This document shows positions 34,292-43,485 of a DNA stretch of 46,335 nt, one piece after another. Location of the stretch: contig CAKVLS010000008.1 in the NCBI GenBank assembly GCA_934757865.1, positions 1 to 46,335 on the forward strand, given 5' to 3'. Position 1 is the first letter of the stretch. Each line of letters opens with the position of its first letter. Below the pieces are notes generated by a model. The model did not search any database. It was not told where the DNA came from and saw only the letters and a list, made by a program, of their open reading frames with translations. The translations under genes and the position numbers were made by a program. Source of the stretch: an uncultured Clostridia bacterium. GTDB lineage: Bacteria > Bacillota > Clostridia > Christensenellales > UBA1242.

Positions 34292-35041
34292 ATGAAAAAA
34301 TTAGTATTACTTCGCCATGGCGAGAGTGAATGGAATTTGGAAAATCGTTTTACTGGCTGGACAGATGTCGACTTGTCTCAAAAAGGCGTAGAGGAGGCAA
34401 AATCCGCTGGCCGTATGCTTAAAGAAAATGGTTATGTGTTTGATGTAGCTTTTACCTCATACCTAAAAAGAGCTAATAGAACTCTAGATCTTGCTTTGCA
34501 AGAGATGGGGGAAACCAATATCCCAGTAATCAAGAGTTATAAACTAAACGAAAGGCACTATGGCGCTTTGCAAGGCCTTAACAAAGCCGAGACAGCCCAA
34601 AAGTATGGAGATGAGCAAGTACATATATGGAGACGTTCTTATGATGTACAGCCACCAGCATTGGCTCCAGACGATGACCGTAACCCTGCTAAACAAGAAC
34701 TATATAAAGATGTCCCTGCAAATGAGTTACCACTTACAGAGAGCCTAAAAGATACAGTAGCAAGAGCAGTACCTTATTATGAAAAAGAAATTTTGCCACT
34801 TATTAACGAAGGTAAGAGAGTAATCATCGCAGCTCACGGCAACTCACTAAGAGCATTAGTTATGTATTTTGACAATTTGACAAAAGAAGAAATAACTACC
34901 GTAAATATCCCAACAGGAGTACCTTTGGTATATGAGTTTGATGACAATGGTAAAGTTGTTAACAAGTATTACCTAGGCGATGCAGAGGCTATCAAAGCAA
35001 AAATGAACGCCGTTGCAAACCAAGGCAAAGCTAAAAAGTAA
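34292..35041 (+). CDS. gpmA: 2,3-bisphosphoglycerate-dependent phosphoglycerate mutase
   Basis: GpmA interconverts 3- and 2-phosphoglycerate in glycolysis. The 249-residue protein has the phosphohistidine motif LRHGESEWN, FTGWTDVDLS, KLNERHYGALQGLNK and the second catalytic histidine in IIAAHGNSLRALV. All active-site residues are present. RBS GGGAG. A terminator follows. Single-gene unit. Confidence 0.97.
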   Translation: MKKLVLLRHGESEWNLENRFTGWTDVDLSQKGVEEAKSAGRMLKENGYVFDVAFTSYLKRANRTLDLALQEMGETNIPVIKSYKLNERHYGALQGLNKAETAQKYGDEQVHIWRRSYDVQPPALAPDDDRNPAKQELYKDVPANELPLTESLKDTVARAVPYYEKEILPLINEGKRVIIAAHGNSLRALVMYFDNLTKEEITTVNIPTGVPLVYEFDDNGKVVNKYYLGDAEAIKAKMNAVANQGKAKK

Positions 35042-35043
35042 TT

Positions 35044-35076
35044 AAAAAAGCACCTAAAAACTAGGTGCTTTTTTTT
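35044..35076 (+). terminator. Terminator after gpmA
   Basis: Arms AAAAAAGCACCTA (35044-35056) and TAGGTGCTTTTTT (35062-35074), 5-nt loop. Confidence 0.92.
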
Positions 35077-35132
35077 GTCGTAAATATTCTAGACTATGCA
35101 ATATAATTAACTAAAAATATAAGGAAGTAACA

Positions 35133-35382
35133 ATGACAAAAAGATATGTTATATCAATGAAACCCTTGATGTTTTCAACATTATTTATATTTGTATGGAT
35201 AGTGTTTTGTAGATTATGTATGTTAGGTATGTTCTAGCGGAAAATCATCAGATATGGTCGCTATATTACCATATTTTTTGAGTTTACACTTTGCGGATAA
35301 GCTTTTCCAATATTTAGTTCTTTTGGATATTATGTTTTTGATAGTTAACGGCATATTTAACTTTTTAAAAGTAAATAAATAA
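35133..35382 (+). pseudogene. Small membrane protein gene split by a frameshift
   Basis: ATG 35133, with AAGGAAG at 35121-35127, opens a 34-codon frame ending in TAG at 35235-35237. It encodes a hydrophobic helix (about 13-27). The +1 frame, open from 35227 to TAA 35380-35382, continues with a second hydrophobic protein part of about 50 residues with two more helix-like stretches. Together they would make one protein of about 84 residues. The break falls in the short overlap of the two frames (35227-35234), suggesting a +1 indel; a working frameshift has no strong signal here. Product unknown. The gap from 35383 to 35446 holds only a terminator. Confidence 0.55.
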
Positions 35383-35403
35383 TTTAGTACATAGAAAAAA
35401 TAT

Positions 35404-35434
35404 ACAGTCATAAACTTATGGCTGTTTGTTTTTT
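35404..35434 (+). terminator. Terminator after the broken small gene
   Basis: Arms ACAGTCATA (35404-35412) and TATGGCTGT (35417-35425), one GU pair, then a T-rich run. Confidence 0.75.
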
Positions 35435-35446
35435 ATATCTGTTAGA

Positions 35447-35475
35447 TTGCAAAAAAATGACTCTTGTGCTAGACT
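35447..35475 (+). promoter_or_regulatory. Promoter of the acyltransferase gene, predicted leaderless
   Basis: TTGCAA (35447-35452), 17 nt, extended -10 TGCTAGACT (35467-35475). The ATG begins 7 bases after the -10, where transcription should start. Confidence 0.65.
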
Positions 35476-35481
35476 ACTAAT

Positions 35482-36699
35482 ATGAACAAGAATTTAGCAA
35501 GAAATACAAATTTTGAGATATTAAGAATAATAGCTATGGTGATGATTGTGGCGCATCATTTTGCAGTTCACTCTGGACTTGACATTTCTCAAATGTCATA
35601 TACTAACAACCTATGGATATCATTTTTGCGTAATGGAGGAAAGATAGGTGTTAATCTATTTGTGCTAATATCTGGTTATTTTCTTGTGAACAAAAGTAGT
35701 TATAAATCAGCAAATATTCTTAAACTTTATATCAAAGCACTGATATATGGCTTGGTACTATTCTTTATTAGTAGGTTTTGGTTAGGTATTCAAGGACCTA
35801 TTTATCTTGTAATAGCACCTTTCAGCAATTCAACTTGGTGGTTTTTAACTTTTTATTTTGTACTTTTCTTGACATATCCTTTTATCAATAAGTTGATATG
35901 TTCTCTTGACAAAAAATCATATAGGTTATTGATTATTATAACAGGTGCACTTCTTATAGTACCATCTTTTGTTTTCGGAGCCAACCCTATATATAATAAT
36001 GTATTTTGGTTTTTCTTCTTGTATATTGTAGCTGGGTATATCAAAATGTTCGGCAATAATATTAAAGTAAAACCTTATATTTTGTTACTTATATACTTTG
36101 TATTTTATGTGGCACTAACTGTTTCTAATAATGCTTTGATGCTAACTCAATCAAGAAACTTTTTCTTAGAATTTTTATATAACATAACCAACATAGGTAT
36201 TACTAATAATATATTTAATATCTTACTTAGCATTTGTTTTTTCTTGGCATTCAAACAAATGAAAGAAAAGACAAATAAATTTATCAACATTTTGGCGGGC
36301 TCTACTTTGGGCGTTTATTTGATACATGACTCTATATTTATTAGCGGCTGGCTATGGAACACCCTTTGCCAAAACTCTATATTCCAAAGCAGTGCATATT
36401 TAATACTACATTCGCTATATGTTATACCTATTGTCTATATTAGCTGTACTTTAATAGACTTATTATATACTTATACATTAGAGCTTGCTGTTAATAAACT
36501 TTTGGGACTTCTTAATAAAAAATGTCTATATAAGCTTGATAATAAATTTAATAAAGTACTAGAGTCTCAATCAAAATGTAATGGCGAAGATGCTTCCTTG
36601 GATGTGCCAAAAGATGACTGTAAAGTTCAAAGCTTAAACACTATCGGGAATCAGATAGATGACAATCAAACTAATGAAAGTAATGACAAAACAACTTAA
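35482..36699 (+). CDS. Acyltransferase-3 family membrane protein
   Basis: This 405-residue protein belongs to the acyltransferase-3 family, which acetylates or otherwise acylates cell-surface sugars. It has about ten transmembrane helices. The N-terminal helix motif NFEILRIIAMVMIVAHHFAVHSG carries the family histidine and arginine. GKIGVNLFVLISGYFLV, STWWFLTFYF and LGVYLIHDS are also typical. The last 65 residues are hydrophilic and Asp/Asn/Lys-rich. ATG 35482 has no RBS and lies at the predicted transcription start, so translation is likely leaderless. It precedes the minus-strand surface operon and could modify surface glycans. Confidence 0.88.
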   Translation: MNKNLARNTNFEILRIIAMVMIVAHHFAVHSGLDISQMSYTNNLWISFLRNGGKIGVNLFVLISGYFLVNKSSYKSANILKLYIKALIYGLVLFFISRFWLGIQGPIYLVIAPFSNSTWWFLTFYFVLFLTYPFINKLICSLDKKSYRLLIIITGALLIVPSFVFGANPIYNNVFWFFFLYIVAGYIKMFGNNIKVKPYILLLIYFVFYVALTVSNNALMLTQSRNFFLEFLYNITNIGITNNIFNILLSICFFLAFKQMKEKTNKFINILAGSTLGVYLIHDSIFISGWLWNTLCQNSIFQSSAYLILHSLYVIPIVYISCTLIDLLYTYTLELAVNKLLGLLNKKCLYKLDNKFNKVLESQSKCNGEDASLDVPKDDCKVQSLNTIGNQIDDNQTNESNDKTT

Positions 36700-36752
36700 G
36701 CCTTAAATAAGCAAGCAAAAAATAAGGAAGCAGACAATGGTTAAAATCTAGT

Positions 36753-36789
36753 AAAAAAGAGATGGCTAATGCCATCTCTTTTTTTGTAA
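36753..36789. terminator. Bidirectional terminator
   Basis: Perfect 14-bp arms AAAAAAGAGATGGC (36753-36766) and GCCATCTCTTTTTT (36771-36784), 4-nt loop. Serves the acyltransferase gene and the convergent surface operon. Confidence 0.92.
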
Positions 36790-36796
36790 TCAATTA

Positions 36797-38365
36797 TTAA
36801 AAATTGTATATGTAGTTTTGTCCTAAAACAAATCCGTTTTCGGTATAAAAACCTGATGTAGCGGTTGTCTTTTTTAGCTCAACGCTTGTCAAACTAAAAG
36901 TTTCTTGCGAGCCCAAAGCGTTTAATACAGATTTTTGCACTTTGATTGTTAGTTTGTTGCCGCTAAAATTCAAGTCTATAATGTTACCATTTGATGCTGT
37001 ATGATATAGGGTATTTAGGTCGTATATAGTGCTGTCGTTGACAAAAATAGAATTTAGCATTCTCTTAGAAAAGTCTTTGTAATTAAGCTCGCTATAAGAT
37101 AAAACATTGTAGAAGTAAATGTTTATTGTATAGTCGTCACTTGTTTGAGACATTTCGTGATATATAGGTGTCAACTTTGAGCTAGTGCTTACAATTTTGC
37201 AACTAACATTGCCGTCATTGTTAAGGCAAATAAATCCATATCTTTGTATTGGTGAACTAGTGTCAATAAACATTGCTGATTTTTGATTGTTTACATTTAC
37301 ATAAGTTTGAGTTTTTTGACTGTTAATATCTACTGCGCCTATCTCTATGATATAATCTTGATTTTCAGCAAATGTTCCATAATATCCACTAGTTACCAAA
37401 GTTGTGTTTTTGTATATCTCGATTACGCCGCTTTGGCAAATTCTTGCAGCATATCCACGAGTATTAGATGTTGTGCTGGCTCTATCAAAAGCACTTGATC
37501 TCCAGCTAATCCAAAAGTTGTTGTAAGCGGCAAATGTAGAGAAGTTGATCTTAAACTCAAAAGCAAAGTTTTGAGCGTAGTTTAGTATTCCTACAGAACC
37601 AGCAGAGCCTACAAGCTCAATATTTTTATTTATATCTACTTTTGCATTGTTGCTAGTTAAAATGTCATTGCCGATAGTTGATAGAGTATAGGTCTCGTAG
37701 TTTGGGATATATTCTTTTTTTGTTGTATAAAGTTCAGCACTTACGCCACCATCAGAGCAGATATTAAACCATTCTCCGCTAGTATAGGCGTTGGTAGAAT
37801 CCTCATAGTTTATAACTTCGGTGTTGTTTATATATAGTTTAACATCTACATTATCACCCGAATTTATAGCTGATACTTTAATGTTGTATTTGCGGTTAAG
37901 TTCTATTGCTTGAATATTGCTAGAATTGATTGTTGCACCGTCTTTTATTAGCTGTATTAGTCCGTGATTGAATATTAGTATAGAATAACCTTTTTGGGTT
38001 AGGTTTGGACTTTGAGTTCTGTCACAGCCACTAGCTTTAAGTGTTAGACTTAGCCAAGAAGAACTGTTAAGGGCGGTGAATTTTAGGTCAAATTCAAAGC
38101 CAATATTATTGTGATTGATATTATAACCTATGGTGTCGGCAGTATGTACATAATATAGTGTGCCGTCATCATAATAACTCATTGGAGTAGGGCCTGCAAC
38201 TATTGGACTTGCAAGCTCAGTAAGTGTTTTGTAGTCTATGCTTTCGGTTTCTTGCTGAGAGATAACGCTATTGTTAGAGTATGTATTTTTTATTGTAATT
38301 CCCGCAACTGCCGAGCCTGAGCATGCTACAAATAATGTAAAGAGTAGTGTAAGTAACTTTTTCAT
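36797..38365 (-). CDS. Surface lipoprotein with two jelly-roll-like domains
   Basis: This 522-residue protein has an N-terminal export signal with a possible lipobox (FVAC, Cys 15). The rest contains two copies (about 83-215 and 260-400) of a beta-rich domain of about 130 residues, marked by a FEFxxxFxxF start, a central GYxxxIxxxGxIxLxKxG and a late nYxD...G.fxIxsdG. The fold resembles LamG/3-keto-disaccharide hydrolase-type sugar-binding domains; this is inferred from pattern. The last about 110 residues form a separate beta-rich region. It is the last gene of the three-gene operon, coupled to the TIM-barrel gene by TAATG and with GGAGGT as RBS. Function: probably glycan binding or processing on the cell surface. 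Confidence 0.75.
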   Translation of the reverse strand: MKKLLTLLFTLFVACSGSAVAGITIKNTYSNNSVISQQETESIDYKTLTELASPIVAGPTPMSYYDDGTLYYVHTADTIGYNINHNNIGFEFDLKFTALNSSSWLSLTLKASGCDRTQSPNLTQKGYSILIFNHGLIQLIKDGATINSSNIQAIELNRKYNIKVSAINSGDNVDVKLYINNTEVINYEDSTNAYTSGEWFNICSDGGVSAELYTTKKEYIPNYETYTLSTIGNDILTSNNAKVDINKNIELVGSAGSVGILNYAQNFAFEFKINFSTFAAYNNFWISWRSSAFDRASTTSNTRGYAARICQSGVIEIYKNTTLVTSGYYGTFAENQDYIIEIGAVDINSQKTQTYVNVNNQKSAMFIDTSSPIQRYGFICLNNDGNVSCKIVSTSSKLTPIYHEMSQTSDDYTINIYFYNVLSYSELNYKDFSKRMLNSIFVNDSTIYDLNTLYHTASNGNIIDLNFSGNKLTIKVQKSVLNALGSQETFSLTSVELKKTTATSGFYTENGFVLGQNYIYNF

Positions 38366-39798
38366 TATAACACCTCCAAAAGTATTGCTTGACCAGCCGT
38401 TAGGTTAAAGCCGATGCTTGAGGTGTTGTTGCAACTTTTTACTATGTCGCTGTTAGATATTCTTGCGTCTACATTGTGCAAAAATTTTGCAGTGAAAGTT
38501 TTGGTTGCGCCTTCAGTTGAGTTGTTCATTATATAATAAACAGCCTTTCCGTTATGGTCAAAGCAGCCAACGAACAAGTCCCCGCCATCAATTTCTTTCA
38601 AAGGTCCGTATGAATAAATAGAATCTTCGCTAAGCATAGGGACTATTTGTTTGCCTATTTGCATAACGCCGATGTGCTTTGAGTCCATCAGTACGCTATC
38701 TACAACTTTTATGTTTTGGTTTACTTTTTGTATTTCGTAATAGTTTTCTTTTTTGCCACCAGTATAATTGATTGCTCCAGCACCACTTTCTGTTCCCCAA
38801 TCATTCATTGATGAGTAGGCTACAAAGTTGTCCCAATAAGTGTAGTACTGTATTCCTTGAGCGCCATAAGCAAGATTGAAGTTTACTGTCCAAAGTAATT
38901 GTTTGTAAGTAAAATTCTTTCTTGCGATGTGGTTAAAAGTTGCTATATTTGCCCAGAAAGGTGTGTTGTATTGTTGTGCGTATTTTCTTATAATAGAAAT
39001 GTTTTTTACATATAGATTTAGGTCAATAGAACTTATATCTTCAATGTTGTTGTCGCTAAAAAATAAATATTTGTCAAAAACAAGAACATTAGGATTAACT
39101 TTTTCCATAAGTAGTCTTACATATGTGTCATAAAAGCCAGCGAAGTTTAGACTTGCAGGCAAATCTAGTCTGTCAGCTGTTACTCCGCAAGGGAATAGTG
39201 TAGTGTGGGCAATTTTGCCACTGTCTATTTGATTTAGAGCTTGGGCGATATTTTTCATAGCGTCAAAGTCTTTTGTTGAAGGTTCGTCTTTTAGAGCATA
39301 TCCACCAAAAGATTTTGACTCTAAATACCACTTGTTTAGCATCGATTGTTTGTACTCGTCTGTACTTGCATAACTTACCTTGCCAGATTTTGTATCTCCA
39401 GAAAATTCTGGGTCGTTGATTAGGTATGGCATATCTAGCATTTCGCAAAGTTCTAGAGCTTTACGAACATCGCCATCTTTGAATCCTATTTTGTCATATA
39501 GTCCGCACAAGATATTAAACCCAGCTTCTTTATATGTTAAGAAGTTGTGCAAATTCATACCAGATGGATTATCAGATATAGAATCTCCATCGTTAGCATT
39601 TGCTGGTGGCATAGCCATATATGCGACTATTGGCATTTCATCTTTTGGTAATACATCATATCTAATACGCTCGCTGCTAGCATGTGTGGTAGAAGAATAT
39701 ACATTTGTATAAATAAATTGTTTGTTGGTGCTAAAGCTTGTGCTAAATACGCAAAGCAGTAGTGCTAGGACAAAAAATATATGTTTACAATGTTTCAT
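38365..39798 (-). CDS. Exported glycoside hydrolase-like TIM-barrel protein
   Basis: This 477-residue protein has a signal peptide (hydrophobic about 7-22) and then a sequence typical of a secreted TIM-barrel glycosidase. Motifs include EAGFNILCGLYD, a GGYALKDEPS acid/base-like element (about 166-175), PFWANIATF and QGIQYYTYWDNF near the end of the barrel. A beta-sandwich follows with YYIMNNSTEG. The KDEP and YYTYWDN elements suggest a clan A-like retaining enzyme, but I cannot place it in a numbered GH family. It lies between two domain-sharing surface proteins and is coupled to both by TAATG overlaps. Confidence 0.7.
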   Translation of the reverse strand: MKHCKHIFFVLALLLCVFSTSFSTNKQFIYTNVYSSTTHASSERIRYDVLPKDEMPIVAYMAMPPANANDGDSISDNPSGMNLHNFLTYKEAGFNILCGLYDKIGFKDGDVRKALELCEMLDMPYLINDPEFSGDTKSGKVSYASTDEYKQSMLNKWYLESKSFGGYALKDEPSTKDFDAMKNIAQALNQIDSGKIAHTTLFPCGVTADRLDLPASLNFAGFYDTYVRLLMEKVNPNVLVFDKYLFFSDNNIEDISSIDLNLYVKNISIIRKYAQQYNTPFWANIATFNHIARKNFTYKQLLWTVNFNLAYGAQGIQYYTYWDNFVAYSSMNDWGTESGAGAINYTGGKKENYYEIQKVNQNIKVVDSVLMDSKHIGVMQIGKQIVPMLSEDSIYSYGPLKEIDGGDLFVGCFDHNGKAVYYIMNNSTEGATKTFTAKFLHNVDARISNSDIVKSCNNTSSIGFNLTAGQAILLEVL

Positions 39799-42700
39799 TA
39801 TTCTTTATCCTTTTTAGCTGATTTCTTGCTTGTAGTTTTTGTTTGAGCTTTAGTATTTTTTGTTGTTTTAGTGCTTTGTTTTGTTCCAGTATTTTTTGTT
39901 GTTTTTTTGTTGTCTTTATTAGATTTTTTTGTTTGAGTATTTTCTGTTTCTTTTTGATCTTCTTCAGTATTTACATTATTTTTTAGTGCTTTTTTGGCTT
40001 CTTTTTTAGCTTTTCTTGCATTGCGTCTTTCTTGTCTTTTAGCTTTTCTTTTTTGACGAGTTTTTACAAGATAAATAATAAGTACTGAAATACCTGCGGT
40101 CAAGACTACACTGCCGATAATTATCAAAGCTAGTGCCCAGTCGCTTAATTTATTGATAGGTAATATTGTTTGAGTAGTTGACTCTTGTCCGTTTACTATA
40201 ACTTTGATTTTAACAGGTCCACGGCCGTATACTGTCAAATTAGCATAGCAATTTGCAGGGTCTTCAGCATTTACAGTTGTTAATTTTGCAAAACCACTTA
40301 CAAGCACAAATTTTACAGAAGTGATTTCTTCGTCAGTATCTGCATCATAATGATAGTCTATTCTTACAGGTTGTCTCTTTTGTACATGTTGATTATTAGC
40401 GATTGCTAGTTGAGTTTTAGAGATAATATTGATTTCAAGAGTTGTTTCGTATATATCGTCAACAACAGCCTTGATAGTTACTTTGCCAGTTTTGTCTAGC
40501 GCTGTCAAAGTGTCTCCAGTGATTGTTGCTAAGTCTTGACCTTTGATGATGCTGTACTCGACCTTAGTAGGGGTGTATGTAGCATTGAACATAATAGTTA
40601 AAGTTTGTGCTTTTCCTATACGCAAGTCAGAAGCAATGATTGTAGGGGTCAAAATACCAATGTCAAGAGTTTGAGGAATTCCACTTTCGTATTTTCCGTT
40701 AATTTTTACTCTCAAAACAACATGTCCAGCTTTAAGTGCTTTTATTTGCATGCCGTTTATTTCGATTAAATCTCTGCCTTCTTCTATAATTAGTTCTTTT
40801 GAAGTAATAATTACTCCGCCGTCTATTGTAGGGTTTACAGTGATTGTTTGACCAACAAATGTATCTTGCAAAACGCCTACTGATACGACTGGGTAAGAAA
40901 CTGACAATTCGCAAGTGTCACTTCCCATAAAGGTTTGACCACGAACGATTACTTTTAGAATATATTTACCTACAGCTTTGCCATAAATGATGCCTGTCGA
41001 AGGGTCTATCTCTGCAACAACTTGTCCAGCAACTTGTGGAGTCATACTTATGATAGAGTATGTAATGTTAGTAGGCTCATTTGGTAATTCGCAATTAGCA
41101 GCATATGATGCTTGAACACTACCATCAACAGCAAGATAAGGTACATTTATTTTAATCTTTGGAGAAACTTGCAAAGTATAAACTATAGAGTCTGCACCAT
41201 CAATAGTTACCCAAACTTTAATAGTTCCAGCTTTGATGGCGGTTATTTCGCCTGATGATGGGTCTATTGTTGCTTCGCCAGTTCCGTTTTCAATGCTAAA
41301 TACTTTGTTTGTATAAGCACTATCATCTTCCATTTTTGCTATAAGGGTTACTTTTTCACCGCCTACAATTATTGGCTCTGTGACTGTCTCAATAATAGGG
41401 ACAACTTTTGTAGCAGTAAGTTTAAGGTTTCTAGAATAAACTCCATTAACTAAAGCATAGACTTCTATGTCACCAGCAGTGGTTGCTGTCAAAATATTGC
41501 CAGAAATTGATGCTGTAGCGGTTGTTTTATCCTCATCTATAAAATATTGAACGCTATCACTATCTGCTTTTCCGTCTAGGGTATAAGATAGAGTGACAGG
41601 GTTTTTGCAATCAAAAGTATTTTCTGTTAGGCTTGTTGTAACGGCTGGTATCTTGACTCCTATTGCCTTTAGCTCTCCGCTAAATCCGTTAGAGTCTAGT
41701 GTAAACCAGCCCGCCTCGTTAATAGGATTTTTAGAATCTACATAGTTAAGCATTACTTGATCATCAATCATAACATTAAGAAGAGTAGCACTACTAGATA
41801 TGTTGGTTATGCTGATGCTAAAGGTGTAGTCTTGAGAAACATCAAAAGTCTTCCAGCCAAGTGCCCAACCTTCACAAATTTTTTGACCATTTTTATAAAG
41901 AATTATTTGGCTATTAGGGTAAACATAAATTGTATAACCTCCATTAGTCCAAGTAATGTTTCCATCGGTGTTAATTCCTTGCTTTGCAATACCAATAACA
42001 AAATTTGTGCCAATAGTAGAGAAATTTGCCTTAAATTTGACGCTGTAATTGGTCTTATTAGCGTCGTAGCAAGCAATACCCCCCCCTGTGAAAGTTTGAA
42101 CAATTCCGTTTCTGTCTAGTTTTACGCCGTCATTTGATACGATAGGATTTGCTAGGCTAGATGGTGTAATCGTGGTGTCTGTAGTAGCGATAGCTTCATA
42201 TGGCTCTATCTTCATGCTACCAACACTCAAGATTTCGCTATAGCTATATAGGCTGGCAGGAGCTCCGCCTAGTGTATTTAGATTAAAAGTCTTTGAGTTG
42301 TCCAAATAATTTAGAACAAGCCCACCATTTACTTTGAAGTGAACTCTAATTTGTCCGTCAACTAGTTGTTTTAGACCGAACTCAATTTCGTAAGTTGTGT
42401 TGTTTCCGTATCCAGCAAGCCATTCATAGCTTAATAAGCCAGCACTATCATAGCCAGCGCCTCTTGAAAACCATCTTTGACCGTTAGGATTCCAGTAATA
42501 TGCATATCCAGGATTGTCCCAGCCCCAGCCGTCTGCGCCAGTAGATGCGACATCAGGTCTATTTACTTCGTGAGAGTTTGTCTTAGAAGCGCCTATCATA
42601 AATACCATTTGAGTAGTCTCAATAGGAGTAACCTTTGCTTTTATTGTGTATTCGCCAGTACTTTGGTATGCATATGCAACACCAGAGTATTGTCCGTTGG

Positions 42701-43442
42701 TTGCGGTTACAACGCTCTTATCTTCGTTTATAGTAGCTCCAGGGAAGTTAGAACTTGTGAAAGGAGTTGCTACACTTGCAAGGTCAAATGCCGAATTTGA
42801 GTCAAAGCCATTGCCTTTTGCAGATAATGCACTGCCTTCGCTACTTATCGCAAACATACCACCATCTGTGATAGGGTCTGTAGTGTCTACATAGTCGACA
42901 AAAGTCAATCCGTTAATAGTTAATACTACATGTACTGCGCCAGACTCCAAGTTGACCGTCCTAAAAGCTAATTCGTAGTCAGTATCAGCTGTCATAGCTG
43001 GCAATGGCCCCCATGCAGCAGAAGTTATAACTGTGCCGTTTTTGACAAAGTCATATTGACCATGAGCATACCATCTAAAAAAATATCCGTTATTGGTAAA
43101 GGTATTAGCTTTGATGTCGCCATTTGCTCTTAGTCTAAAAACCGTATTGCCGGCAGTAGAGAAGTTAAGGGTAGCCTTTACTTCAATGTTGGTATAGTTG
43201 CCATTAAAGCCAACTCTTCCATGAGCAGAAAGTGATTGGACATTGTTGTTATTGTCTAGTACATAACTATCTCCAGCGGCATTAGATAAATCATTGATGT
43301 ATAGAGAATCAAAACTTGTCTCTACATCAGTTGTTTCTGCATATGAATTTTTGCTGGCAAGTCCCAAAAATCCAACGATTGAAAAAGCAAAAACAAATGC
43401 GCATAAACACATTATGCTAGTAATAAACTTGTTCTTTTTCAT
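39798..43442 (-). CDS. Large surface protein with jelly-roll and Ig-like repeats and a basic cytoplasmic tail
   Basis: This 1214-residue protein has a signal peptide (about 1-35, ending YAE). Three copies of the same jelly-roll-like domain as in the lipoprotein follow (about 70-205, 245-410 and 450-605). Then come about five bacterial Ig-like (BIG2-type) repeats (about 605-1095) with ITGTI-like ITATTAGxxxV, ITAIKAGTIKV, IYGKAVGKYIL and ALKAGHVVLRV strands. A transmembrane helix (about 1101-1126) precedes an 88-residue tail that starts very basic and becomes a Lys/Thr/Asn-rich low-complexity stretch. The tail should be cytoplasmic. It is the first gene of the operon. The RBS is a weak AGGA, 12 nt from ATG. 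Confidence 0.82.
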   Translation of the reverse strand: MKKNKFITSIMCLCAFVFAFSIVGFLGLASKNSYAETTDVETSFDSLYINDLSNAAGDSYVLDNNNNVQSLSAHGRVGFNGNYTNIEVKATLNFSTAGNTVFRLRANGDIKANTFTNNGYFFRWYAHGQYDFVKNGTVITSAAWGPLPAMTADTDYELAFRTVNLESGAVHVVLTINGLTFVDYVDTTDPITDGGMFAISSEGSALSAKGNGFDSNSAFDLASVATPFTSSNFPGATINEDKSVVTATNGQYSGVAYAYQSTGEYTIKAKVTPIETTQMVFMIGASKTNSHEVNRPDVASTGADGWGWDNPGYAYYWNPNGQRWFSRGAGYDSAGLLSYEWLAGYGNNTTYEIEFGLKQLVDGQIRVHFKVNGGLVLNYLDNSKTFNLNTLGGAPASLYSYSEILSVGSMKIEPYEAIATTDTTITPSSLANPIVSNDGVKLDRNGIVQTFTGGGIACYDANKTNYSVKFKANFSTIGTNFVIGIAKQGINTDGNITWTNGGYTIYVYPNSQIILYKNGQKICEGWALGWKTFDVSQDYTFSISITNISSSATLLNVMIDDQVMLNYVDSKNPINEAGWFTLDSNGFSGELKAIGVKIPAVTTSLTENTFDCKNPVTLSYTLDGKADSDSVQYFIDEDKTTATASISGNILTATTAGDIEVYALVNGVYSRNLKLTATKVVPIIETVTEPIIVGGEKVTLIAKMEDDSAYTNKVFSIENGTGEATIDPSSGEITAIKAGTIKVWVTIDGADSIVYTLQVSPKIKINVPYLAVDGSVQASYAANCELPNEPTNITYSIISMTPQVAGQVVAEIDPSTGIIYGKAVGKYILKVIVRGQTFMGSDTCELSVSYPVVSVGVLQDTFVGQTITVNPTIDGGVIITSKELIIEEGRDLIEINGMQIKALKAGHVVLRVKINGKYESGIPQTLDIGILTPTIIASDLRIGKAQTLTIMFNATYTPTKVEYSIIKGQDLATITGDTLTALDKTGKVTIKAVVDDIYETTLEINIISKTQLAIANNQHVQKRQPVRIDYHYDADTDEEITSVKFVLVSGFAKLTTVNAEDPANCYANLTVYGRGPVKIKVIVNGQESTTQTILPINKLSDWALALIIIGSVVLTAGISVLIIYLVKTRQKRKAKRQERRNARKAKKEAKKALKNNVNTEEDQKETENTQTKKSNKDNKKTTKNTGTKQSTKTTKNTKAQTKTTSKKSAKKDKE
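39852..39905. repeat. 36-bp repeat in the basic tail of the large surface protein
   Basis: An 18-base direct repeat occurs at 39852-39869 and 39888-39905, 36 bp apart, in phase with the frame. It encodes repeated TKNT-type residues. Confidence 0.65.
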
Positions 43443-43467
43443 TTTTCTTTTTTCCTATATAAAAATT

Positions 43468-43485
43468 TGGGGAAAAGTGTCCCCA
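43468..43485. repeat. Inverted repeat in the leader of the surface operon
   Basis: Arms TGGGGA (43468-43473) and TCCCCA (43480-43485) lie about 30 nt before the start codon on the minus strand. This could form a small hairpin or be an operator. No clear promoter was identified; 43486-43570 is AT-rich. Confidence 0.45.

Noticed and set aside
41757..42894. Plus-strand frames of 82 to 120 codons inside the large surface gene
   Set aside because: They are shadows opposite a well-supported 1214-residue protein with signal peptide and domains.
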